Shown piece after piece: positions 1-10,415 of a stretch of 64,000 nt of DNA (position 1 is the first letter of the stretch; the number at the start of each line of letters is the position of its first letter). The translations under genes were made by a program, and so were the position numbers. Under the pieces are notes generated by a model. The model was given only the letters and a program-made list of their open reading frames with translations. It was not told where the DNA came from and did no database searches. The stretch lies in the NCBI GenBank assembly GCA_015183035.1, contig JACZZP010000005.1, positions 1,054,001-1,118,000 of the forward strand. The letters are read 5' to 3'. Origin of the DNA: Meloidogyne chitwoodi (lineage: Eukaryota; Nematoda; Chromadorea; Rhabditida; Meloidogynidae).

Positions 1-1479
1 TTAATTTTATTAATAAATCTTTTGATTATGAAAATTCAAAGAAATTAATAAACAACAATATTTATTTATTTTTAATTATTATAATAATTTATATTTTATT
101 TGTTAATTTATATCAATTCTTTTTATTAAATAAAATTATTATTTTTAATAAAAATTTAATAAATAAAATTTTAACTTTTTGGAATTTATCTTTGGCAATC
201 TTTAGTTTATTTTATTTTATTAAATTAACACCATTAATGGTAAAATCAATTCAAAAATATGGAATAATAAGTAAAAAGAATTTTTTAAATAAAAATGAAT
301 TAAAAATACAAAAATGGGTTATAATAAATAAATAAATTAATTAATTAATTAATTAATTTTAATTTTATAAATAAATGAGAGAAATTAAACCTTGATTAAG
401 AGAATCCTAGATAATTGAAACATTACTTATAATTAAATTTAGAATTATTTTATTAATTTTCTTTATAAAAATAAAAATGAGATTTTTAATAATTAATTTA
501 TAAAATAAATAAATTAATTTTTTACAATTATAATTATTATTTTAAATAATAAAAATTGTGTAAAAATATTTTTTTTAAATTAAAAAACATTAATATTTTC
601 TTTTTATTATTTTATAGCTACTTATATAAATATTACTGAACTTCAAACTGATCAAATTTCTGGTTATTGTATTTATATTTGGGTATTATCTAAATTACCA
701 GAATTATTAGATACTTTATTTTTAATTTTAAAAAATAAACCAATTAAATTTATTCATTGGTATACCTATATTTTTATATTTTTAAATTTAATATTTAAAA
801 AAGGTTTCATCATTCAATGAGTATTTTATTTGGTACATTAAATTTTATAGGAGATAATGCTTATTTAGTTTGGGTTGTTTGGATTAACTTTTTTATTCAT
901 TCAATTATGTATAGGTATTTAATTAATTAATTTAAATAATTATTTAAAGATTTATTTCAATCTTTATCTTTTTTAGAAGGCTTAACAAAACTATCATAAA
1001 AATTATTTTTCAAAAACATCCAAATAATCCTTGCGATTAATTTTTGTTTTTAAGTTTTTTTATTAATTTTTATTTTAACCTTAATTAACTTTTATTATTT
1101 ATTAATATTAAATATTAAAAGATTTAATTTTATAAATTAATTAATTTCAATTTATGTAAATATTTTATTTTAATTATTTTTTAGTTATTATATGTTAACC
1201 TCTTTATCATTTCGTATGCCAAAATTAATATCTCAAATAATAACAATTTTACAAATTATACAGGTATTTAAATTATTAATTTAAATATATTTTAAAAAGT
1301 TTTTAATAATTATTTGTCAACTTTTACATATTTTATTTTTAAAATTTATTTATCAAAAAAATTGTTCAATTTCTATCGGTGGATTTTTAATTGGATTTTT
1401 TACAACAATAATTTATTTAAAATTATGGAGTGATTTTTATATAAAAAAATATTTAAATAAACATAAAATAAAAAAATAA
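1..1479 (+). CDS. ELO-family very-long-chain fatty acid elongase (5' end cut off)
   Basis: Membrane condensing enzyme that adds two-carbon units from malonyl-CoA to fatty acyl-CoA in the endoplasmic reticulum. Five exons fit: 1-270, 618-759, 804-914, 1185-1263 and 1300-1479, giving about 259 residues; the family is usually 270-290, so only a few N-terminal residues are missing. The ELO histidine box reads HWFHH and forms only when exons 2 and 3 are joined at 759/804, which supports the model. Other family marks are KLPELLDTLF before the box, FWNLSLAIFS in exon 1, several hydrophobic segments, and a lysine-rich C-terminus (NKHKIKK), which resembles an ER-retention tail. The family is clear; substrate chain length cannot be read. 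Confidence 0.88.
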
Positions 1480-2397
1480 TAATTATTTTACTTAATTTGT
1501 TTTTTATTAAATTATTTAAAATATTAAATAATTGTCAAAATAAATGTTTAATTTATTTACATAAATTTTATATTATTTAAAAAATATGGGGCTTAGGTAA
1601 ACATTTAAATGTTTTTTAATTTTTTATTTTATTTTCTTTGTGTCCATTTATCTAATATTTATTTATTTATTTATTTAAAAATCACATTATTTTTTAATAG
1701 TTAAAATATTTTTATTAATATTTTGTAGACAAAAAAGTTGTAAAAATGTTGCAAATTTATTTATTTTAAAAAATATTTATTTATTTTTTTGTTTATTTTT
1801 AATAAATAATATTTGCTTTTTTAAAATATTTATTCTTTTATTAGTAACTCTTTTAAAATATTTATTTATTTATTTATTATTTTGTCTGACCAAAATTATG
1901 TATTTTGATTTTTTAAATTATTTAATAATAATCATAACACAAAAATAAATTTAAAAAATAAAATAAAATTATTTAAAAAATTATTATAGAATAAGTTTTA
2001 AGAATCAAACAAAGTTTTATAATTTAAACATTAATACTGTATTTTATAAAAATTATTTTTATAGTTTTATTTTGAAAATTCCTTGCATTAATATATTTTA
2101 TTTTTAAATTAGGTATAAACAAAAAAATTGTAAAAATCATTTAATTAATTAAAAAATAGATAAATTTATAATTTATTTAAAATATTTTTAAAACTTTTTG
2201 CTAAATTTTATTTAATTTGTTTTTTTTTTAAATAATTCTTCAATTTAAATTCATCTTTTCATTTTTATTTCATGCAACGCATATAAAATCTCCAATCTTA
2301 AATTTTTATTAAATATTTAATAAATAAATGTTGTAATATTTTCATAAAATATTATTTTATTTTTTTTTAATTTATTTAAAAAAATAATAAAATTAAA
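1480..2397. other. AT-rich intergenic DNA
   Basis: Runs of A/T with repeated TTATTTATTTATT-type stretches lie between the convergent elongase and LysM genes. No coding exon or RNA gene was recognised. Confidence 0.6.
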
Positions 2398-2705
2398 TTA
2401 AAAACAAACAGCAAGTTTTTTGCACTTTTCAGCATTCCAATGATTTATTAAATATAATTGTTCTATATTTATTCCATATTTTTGAGCTGTTCCTTCACAA
2501 CTATCTCCATTCTTTTTAATTAATTTAAAAAAATAAAAATTAAAAAAATATATAAAACCTTAATTCTATGCATTTTTGTACAAAGTCTAGAAGTTATAAT
2601 TGGTTTTGTTTCTGATTTTATTAAATTAAATAAATTAATAACTAATAAAATAAAAAGAAAACAAACAAATAAATTATTGTTTTTTGAATTAATTTTAGTA
2701 AACAT
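2398..2705 (-). CDS. Small secreted LysM-domain protein
   Basis: Two exons (2559-2705 and 2398-2511, with a 47-base intron) encode 86 residues. Residues 12-30 form a hydrophobic signal-peptide core (LFVCFLFILLVINLF). A single LysM domain follows: GDSCEGTAQKYGI, then IEQLYLINHW and a C-terminal Cys pair (EKC...AVCF). This matches the LysM pattern GDTC-x-IA-x-YGI-x5-L-x3-N with cysteines as in eukaryotic LysM proteins. LysM domains bind N-acetylglucosamine polymers such as chitin. In plant parasites, short secreted LysM proteins are known to hide or mask chitin fragments from host receptors; that role here is inference. A role at the nematode's own chitin is the alternative. The domain straddles the splice junction, so the intron must be removed for it to form. 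Confidence 0.8.
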
Positions 2706-3471
2706 TTTTAATTTATCTAAAAAAATTAATTTATATTTTTTTATTTTTATTAAATTAAAAATAATTTTTTTATAATGTTAAAATAATTAAAAAATAAATG
2801 AAAAATAATAATTAAAAAATCGTAAAATTTATTAATTATTGTTTTTTAAATAAAGATGCACACATTTTAAATAATCAAAGCTTTTTACTAAAATAAACAG
2901 AAAAACTTTATTAAATATTAAAAACTAGTTATGAACTTAAAATTACACTTTCTTTTACTAAATAATTATAAATATAATATTTTATTATATTTATAAATAC
3001 TCTCAAAATAAAAATGAAATTTATATAATTTAATATTTGGCAATTTTATTTTTAAATTTTAATAAAGATATGAATATATTTATTATAATAATCAAATATA
3101 TAATAATACATATTTGTTACAAGCGACTAATATTTTATAGAGGAAATAATAAAAGGACGGAGAATTTAATAATTAACCCATAAAATTAATTTTAAAGAAA
3201 ATTAACTATTAAATATGTAAATTAATTTTTTTTTCAATATTAATCATAAAAAAAGAAGATTATTAATTATTGAACCGGGCCAGTTAAAAATGTTTAGGGT
3301 TTGAAACTTTAAATTCTTAAAATTCAAAAATATTTTAAATTAATTCTTTCCCTCAAAAATTAATTAATTCCAATCCAGGAATTGTTTTTACGAAAATCCT
3401 TAAAATTAATAAATTGTCACACACATAAAAACAAATATTTTTCTTCAAGCTCTTCTTTATTCTTTTTTGCC
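2706..3471. other. Intergenic DNA upstream of the LysM gene
   Basis: A/T-rich sequence containing the likely promoter of the minus-strand LysM gene and the 3' flank of the next minus-strand gene. No conserved promoter motif was identified and no other gene is visible. Confidence 0.5.
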
Positions 3472-5740
3472 TTACATTGTAATATTCTTTGGTATTTTAA
3501 TTTCACCAGTTATTGGATTTCTTTCTAAAAATTAATTTTTATTAAATTGTTAAAAAAAATATATTCAAACCAATTATGGGCACACATTTCTTTGGAGTTC
3601 TAGCAGGTGAAGTTGGAACAGAATTATCAAAGATTGTAGACCGATGAGTATTAATAACCTTTTGAAATAATAAAATATATTTTAATTTGATAAAAGAAAA
3701 TATAATCGAATTAATTTTTAAGTAAAAAGGTAATTCCATAATTAAAAATAAAATTTATTTTAAAATTCACAACACAAATATAAACACCTTATACCTTCTT
3801 TTTTGGTGTTTCAGGTGTAGCTGGTCCAAACAAACGCTCTTGAGTATTTAATTTCGGAGCACATCGCTTCTAAAATAATTATTAATATTTACTAATTAAT
3901 TATATATTTATTAATTTTAATTTATAAATATATTATGAACAATTAAATTATTAATATATATTTTAAAAGAATATTTTTCAACATTTCGTTAAATAGTGCA
4001 AATACTCTCTTAATTTATTTACTCTCTTATTATTAATATTCATCTTTTTATTAAATATTATTTAAAAGAAATTTAAAATGTCTGAAAAAATATTTTAAAA
4101 ATATCTTTTAAAATAAAAAAATATAAATTTATATTATTATATTATTTTAATAAAAATAATATTTTATTAAATGTTTATTTAATTTCTTTTTATTAAAAAC
4201 ATAAATTATATTCTTCTATAAATTTATTTATTTTTTCAAATATTTAATTTATTATTTTCTTGACCATTTTATTATATTTTTAATTTATTTTCTCCCAACA
4301 ATGTGTCCTAAAAAAACCTTCTCTATAAATTACCATTTTACAATTAAATTCCCTTATTTATTTATTTTTTTGTTTGAGAGTAAAGAGAAAGGAATTTTTT
4401 GCTCATCCCTTAATTAAATGAAAGAGAGAGAATCAGTCAATCTCCCAATTTTATATTATTTAAAAAATGCGGTTTTGGAGCCGGCACAGGCTTGCAGAAA
4501 TTGTTAAAAAAAAAGCGAATTGAAAGGGAGAATTAAATTTTTTCACTTTTTTATTTAAATTTTTTTCTTTAATTTAGTATAATGGAAATAAAACATAAAA
4601 AGGGTAAAATTAGAAAAAATAAAAGAAAAATTTTAAAATATATATTAAATGTATAGATGATTTTAATTAAATAAATAATGAGGAAATAAATGAAAAATAA
4701 ATTTATTTTACAAATAAATAAATGTTTGGACATTTAAAATAAAATAAATTTATTAAAATATTATTTTAAATACCAATTATTACTTAAAAGTTATTTTTGT
4801 TTAAATAAATAGTAAAGTGGTTAGTTACCTTCTTTATTTAAAAAAATGAAGTTAAAGGAAAATTAATTTTTTGATAAGAAAATCTCATCAAAACTATATC
4901 GAATAAATATATTTTGTATAAAAATAATTAAATTAGTAAAATAATTATTTTTTGAATTCAACTTTTTTAAAAGAATATTATCAATTTTTAAGGATATTAT
5001 AAAAAATAAATATTAATAAAAAAATTAAACAATTTTATAACCTTTTTAGGTCCTAACCACGGCGGTGAGTGAGATCTTGAACGTTGATAATAAAAAAGAA
5101 ATCCATCATATTCCCCTTTACCACCATTTTGTTTAATAATTCCATTTTGAATTGTTGAATTTCCACCATTATTATTATTTATAATTTTTTTATTATTTTC
5201 TGATACTTGTTCTTCTCCCATTGATGACCCCTTTTTTAGATAACGGGAAATTTGTGTCCAATTTTGGTTATTTAAAATAAATTTAGAAGAAAAAGGAGTA
5301 GAATAGACCGAAGAAGAAGAAATTGAAGAAAAAGAGGGAAATCCTGAAGAAGATGAATAAAAATGCTTTTTCTGTTTTTGGGTAGTAGTAGTAGGCAAAA
5401 CTCGGCGGGAAATTGTGCTAAAAAAGCCAATATTAGTAGTATTTGTTGAGGATAAATTTTTTTGCTTCTCTTTTTGTTGTTGTTTTTGTCCCTTGGGAAG
5501 GGCTTTTTCAATCGTCGTCCCTTTTTCTTTACCACAACCCTTTTTTACATCAGGGCGGTCCCAGCTGGCCATTTCCGCCTGGATAGAGCCCCCAAATCGA
5601 TTCTGAGTACGACATGCTTCAATGCTTGGTTTGACGGAGGTAATTTGCCGAAAAGCTACCAACTGCGTGGAAGGCCCCAATTGCCGCGCGTTTTTGCCGT
5701 TCTCTTTAATAATTTGTCGTTTATTTGTGACAGCCGCCAT
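3472..5740 (-). CDS. Basic, Ser/Pro-rich protein, tentatively HN1/Jupiter-like
   Basis: Four exons read in phase: 5042-5740, 3795-3869, 3571-3658 and 3472-3524, giving about 304 residues. Exon 1 is low-complexity, rich in Lys, Gln, Ser and Asn, and ends in SRSHSPPW. The last three exons carry two short repeats, ERLFGPATPETPKKK and STIFDNSVPTSPARTPKK, and then ERNPITGE. This resembles the S-x-IFG...TP...NP-x-GG motifs of HN1/Jupiter microtubule-associated proteins, but the match is by eye only. There is no signal peptide or membrane segment. The 1.17 kb intron between exons 1 and 2 is long for this window, and a second possible first exon lies at 6914-7084. The gene is likely real; the family name is weak. 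Confidence 0.55.
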
Positions 5741-6525
5741 TTTTGTATATTTTGTGTTTATTTTTGTTTTAAAGAATTTTAAATTTTTTGTTAAATTTGT
5801 TTAAAAATGAAAAAAAAAACTTTTGGGTGAATAATTTTAATTTAAAAAATTTCTTTATGTATAATTTATAAAATATATTTTTGGATAAATTAAATAATAA
5901 ATTATATTTAGAGAACAATTTTTTAAAATTAGAAAAAAAAGATTGTTTATTCTCTGGCCTTAGATATTAAAGATTTAAAAATAAAAAAAAGTAATCATTT
6001 AGAGGAATTTAAATAAAATGTTAAATATATAAAAATAGAAAAGAAAATAAAAATAAAAGCTTTATATATTGAAAATAAAAGTGATCTTTTTTTAAAAAAT
6101 CGGTAAAAGGATCTAAACAGTTTTATTTCTTTCTCTGTCTCAATATATTAAATATATTTTTACAAAAAATTAATTAATTAAAGTTCAATATAAAAGAGAA
6201 AATATACAAGAAAAGAAGGAAATATTAATAAATCATTCTACCAAAATTTCACTAAAATATGCGTGTTTTTTGTAAAAGCTCCTCGTAATTTTTTTTCAAG
6301 AAATAAAATTCTCTGTTAAAGCATTCAGCGATAATTGAATAAATAAATAAATTGTTGAGAAAACTAAAAAAAACTTCAAAAGATTAATAATAAAATAAAT
6401 ATTAGGATAAAATAAAAATTAATATTCTACAAAAAATTAACAAAAATTAATTTTAAAATATAAAATAAGTAAGCAATCTGTTTATTAATAATTTTATTTA
6501 ACATAAATAATATATTTATTATTAG

Positions 6526-6885
6526 CTTAGAAGATTTGGCTAATGTAGAATTTAGCAAATTGATTGGAATATTTTCAAAACTTATTTTATATGCCAGAGA
6601 TCCTAGTTCACAAAATTAATTATTTTTTTGTCAGCATTTTATTTTATTGCAATTATCTCAAACAATTGATTTTTCGGAATCTTATTCGCCTCAAATTAGT
6701 TGTCGAATTATCTACCCTATCGTTGATACAGATTTTTTTGGAAATTTAAATTTATTAATGTTTAATGAAAAAGTTATTTTTGCTAATCTATTTAGCTTTT
6801 TTTAATTTAAAAGTTTATTGTATAACTAATAAATGTATTAAATTTCAGGGATGGGTATAATTATTACACAAACATTATTAAATAA
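6526..6885 (+). pseudogene. Unidentified coding-like exon fragments, plus strand
   Basis: Between the two minus-strand first exons there is a plus-strand run with coding character. After an acceptor at 6525 the frame reads LEDLANVEFSKLIGIF and continues to YARDPSS. After an acceptor near 6636 it reads HFILLQLSQTIDFS through IIYPIVDTDFFG. A final acceptor at 6848 could give DGYNYYTNIIK and a stop at 6883-6885. No start codon or 5' exons were found upstream, and the first donor would leave an intron of only about 31 bases. I do not recognise the protein. It is either a gene remnant or the 3' end of a gene with unseen first exons. Confidence 0.3.
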
Positions 6886-6913
6886 TTAATTATTCTTTAA
6901 ATAAATAACTCAC

Positions 6914-7084
6914 AGGAGAATTCATTGCTACACATTCATTAAAAGAATTAATACCATTTGTTGCCGGAATCTTTTTTGGTGTGTTTTTATTTTTAGTGAT
7001 TCCATTACATTTGCCATTTTCGGTTATTTGGCCATTTGAAGTAATTTTTGTAGGTTTTTGTTCGTTATTTTCTACTGTTGACAT
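6914..7084 (-). CDS. Candidate alternative first exon of the 3.5-5.7 kb gene
   Basis: An ATG-initiated exon of 57 codons (starts MSTVENNEQKPTK, ends NECVAMNSP), rich in Lys, Asn and Thr, is followed by a good donor (GTGAGT). It ends in phase 0, exactly the phase needed to join the exon at 3795-3869. The exon at 5042-5740 also ends in phase 0, so the gene may use two promoters with different N-termini. The NTPKK in this exon echoes the TPKK motifs of the shared 3' exons. It could also be the start of a separate short gene. Confidence 0.4.
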
Positions 7085-7717
7085 TGTCTTTTTGTTTGGA
7101 TTTAATTTGTTTACTTGAGGAGATAGATAGAAAATTAGAGCAATCCGTTTGAAAAATGCCAGAAGTAATAAATGAATAAGTCAAATGTTTAAACAAGCAA
7201 ATGACCCAAAGACGGAAGGTATTTTAGAAAGGGTCGAGATGAAATATGGGTGGGCGGGTAAATTTTTGTTGAGGGAAAAAGAAAGGTTTCGGCTGGCAGC
7301 AATATATCCAAATATAATTTAAAGGGACCACGCCTATCTACTTGCGCCATCTTTAAAAAAATATTATTTATTAGTTGTTTAATGAGGGCAGTAGATATTT
7401 GAAATAATTATACTATAATAGTATCTATGTATTAGATGTTGATTTGCGAATAAATTAATATAAATATTTACATAAAAAATTTATTAAAAAAATATTATTT
7501 TTTTATAAAAAAGAGTCAATTAAATTTTATCAAAAGGTAATAAATGATAAAATAAGTTTTTAAGTATTGGGTTAACAAATACATATGTATGCTCTGAAAA
7601 CAGGTATCTATCAAAATGAAGGAGCTCCAAGTTCAATACAATCTTTTCAGAACTATAGAATTATGTCGACACTTAATAGATAATTTTCAATAAGAAAAAG
7701 CTTTTTAGTATTTGTTC

Positions 7718-7795
7718 AGGACGAAAAGTCCATTGACAAAAAGTCATGTGACTAAAAATATATTGACGAAAAGCCTTTTGACAAAAAATCTTTCT
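7718..7795. repeat. Short degenerate tandem repeat upstream of rpt-1
   Basis: About five imperfect copies of a unit like TTGACAAAAAGTC, spaced 12-18 bases apart, lie roughly 130-200 bases upstream of the rpt-1 start codon. No function is evident. The rest of 7085-7925 holds no recognisable gene. Confidence 0.45.
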
Positions 7796-7925
7796 AGCTT
7801 TTCTTACAAAATGATGATAAATTGAAAAAATTTTATGTAATTTTAAAAATTATTTTTTGGTCAAATTTAGTAAATATATTATTTTGCAGAAACTTCTTTA
7901 TTTGTTTAATTATTTTCTAAATATA

Positions 7926-10036
7926 ATGGATACAGACGACTCTAAGAAAGCTTCTACTGAAAAGGAGGAGGAAAAAGAAGTTAAAGGTTACTTTATTTAA
8001 AATTATTAATAAAATCATTTTAATTTTAGCTTTGGGAGAAGAAGAAATAGCTGCCTTAAAAAGTTACAATTTGGGGCCATATTCTGAAAAATTGAGACAG
8101 ATCGAAACTGATATTCAAGCTGCTTTAAAAAATATTAACACACTTTGCGGTGTAAAAGAAAGTGATACAGGTCTTGCTCCTCCTGCTCTTTGGGATCTTG
8201 TTGCCGATAGAAATGCTATTACTCAGGAACAGCCTCTTCAGGTTAATTCAAATGTTTTTTTCGTTTTTTAATATTTCAGTTTCTACTTTTTATTATTCAA
8301 ACAAATATTAAACTTGTGTTTGTTTAAAAAATAAATATTGCTTAAAGGTAGCAAGATGCACGAAAATTATTAAAACTGAAGGACATGATCCACGTTACAT
8401 GATCAATGTCAAACAATTTGCAAAATTTGTTGTCGATTTGGCTACTTCAGTTGCCCCTACTGACATTGAAGAAGGAATGCGTGTCGGTGTTGATCGAAAC
8501 AAATATCAAGTAATTTATTCTTTATTTTTAATATATTCTAAGTTTTTAATTTTAGATCCATATCCCTTTGCCTGCAAAAATTGATCCTTCAGTAACAATG
8601 ATGACGGTTGAGGAGAAGCCTGATGTTACTTATGCAGACATTGGTGGTTGTAAGGAACAAATCGAAAAACTTCGTGAAGTTGTTGAAATGCCTCTACTCC
8701 ATGTATTAAATTTTTTAATTAGTTATATAAATTTATTTTTAAGCCAGAACGATTTGTTAATATTGGAATTGAACCTCCTAAAGGTGTACTTTTTTATGGT
8801 CCTCCTGGAACGGGAAAAACGCTGTGCGCTCGTGCAGTTGGTAATTTTTTATTATCTTTAAATTTTCGCAATTTTAAAATAGCAAATCGCACTGACGCAT
8901 GTTTTATTCGAGTAATTGGATCTGAATTGGTACAAAAATATGTTGGTGAAGGAGCAAGAATGGTTCGTGAACTGTTCGAAATGGCAAAAACAAAGAAGGC
9001 TTGCATTATTTTCTTTGACGAAGTTGACGCTATTGGTGGAGCTCGTTTTGATGATGGCGCGGGAGGAGATAATGAAGTGCAACGTACAATGTTGGAATTG
9101 ATCAATCAGTTGGATGGATTTGATTCACGTGGTGCAATTAAGGTTTATAATTATTTATAATCTTCTTAAAATAGTTGACTGAATTCTATTTATATTTACT
9201 AAAATTTTAGGTTTTGATGGCAACAAATCGTCCTGATACATTGGACCCTGCGCTTGTACGACCAGGACGTATTGATCGACGAATTGAATTTGCCGTGGTT
9301 TGTAAAAGAACTTTTAATTTTATTCTCAATTTTAAAGCCTGATTTGGAAGCACGTGCAAATATTCTGAAAATTCATACGAAGCGGATGAGTGTCGACCGG
9401 AATATTCGTTACGAATTGATATCGCGTCTTTGCCCAAACACAACAGGTTTTTTTATTCATTTCCAAAACTATTTACACTTATTTTATATACTACAATTAA
9501 ATTTGTTTTTAGGAGCTGATATTCGCTCAGTCTGTACTGAGGCTGGAATGTTTGCGTTACGTGCCCGTCGTAAAGTGATAACCGAAAAGGATTTTATTGA
9601 TGCTGTTCAAAAAGTGGTGAGTAATTTATTTACTAATATTAGGGAACCGTAATTTTTTGTACATTATTTTTGGACGGAACTAAAAAAAAACCTACATCGC
9701 AGGACAAGAAATAAATAAAAATCCAGTGGAAAATGGTTTTTACTGGGCACGAAAAAGCTATTTTACATTTAATATTTTGGTTTTGTCACCCACCACTTTT
9801 GGTAGATATGTATATAAAATATTTTTTAGCACATTATTTTTGATAATAAATTCATACTTCGATTTTAGAATATTTTTTTTGGGAATAAACAAATAACCTC
9901 TATACGATATGCATTATTTTCCAAATACTTAGAGGACTAAATTTTTAAATTCTATCAATAATATATATTATTTAAATTTTAGGTTAAGGGATATGCAAAA
10001 TTCAGTTCAACTCCAAGTTATATGACACATAATTAA
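7926..10036 (+). CDS. rpt-1: 26S proteasome regulatory ATPase subunit RPT1 (PSMC2)
   Basis: One of six AAA ATPases in the 19S base, which unfold and thread ubiquitinated proteins into the 20S core. Ten exons (7926-7986, 8030-8241, 8348-8509, 8556-8702, 8744-8840, 8883-9142, 9211-9297, 9338-9446, 9513-9616, 9983-10036) join without frame breaks to 430 residues; the family length is about 433. Visible marks are an acidic N-terminus, Walker A GPPGTGKT, Walker [13 protein letters not shown], the pore-loop region [10 protein letters not shown], arginine-finger segment [11 protein letters not shown] and the C-terminal AAA lid [15 protein letters not shown] stretch [13 protein letters not shown]. 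The C-terminus [10 protein letters not shown] resembles human RPT1 (PRYMTYN). Intron 9 (366 bases) is much longer than the others. Confidence 0.97.
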
Positions 10037-10415
10037 ACGATTTTCTTTTTTTATTTGTGCTTTTGATATAAATGTTTTTAAGATATTTTGTATTTTTTGT
10101 TTTCTAGTTTAGATTTATATAATTTTGATTGAACCTTTAAACAATATTTTTTATAAATTTAAATATTTGTTAAGCATGAAAATTGATTCAAATGTAAATT
10201 GTAGGTGTGTGAAATGTGTGAAAATAGTTAGGAGTTAATGAGAGGGAAAAGAAAGAGAGGAGTTGCATAGAATGTTTTAATATGTGTGTTTTATAAAGTG
10301 CTGTCTTTGTGTGTGAATTGATAGTTTATCATTTTCACTAAATGTCTGAACATATTTAATTTTTTAATATTAAATACTCACGTGTATTATTAATACTATT
10401 TCTTATTTAATTCTT
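10037..10415. other. rpt-1 3' region and Elongin A upstream region
   Basis: Contains a GT-rich stretch (GTGTGTGAAATGTGTG-like, around 10200-10320) typical of a 3' untranslated or cleavage region. No separate gene is seen. The gap to the next start codon is 379 bases on the same strand. Confidence 0.5.

Noticed and set aside
5272..5804. Overlapping open frames on both strands across the first exon of the Ser/Pro-rich gene
   Set aside because: They are shadows of the longer minus-strand exon 5042-5740, with low-complexity Phe/Leu/Ser content and no splice partners.
8794..9443. Minus-strand open frames opposite RPT1
   Set aside because: The plus strand encodes the AAA ATPase core without ambiguity; the opposite frames are by-products.
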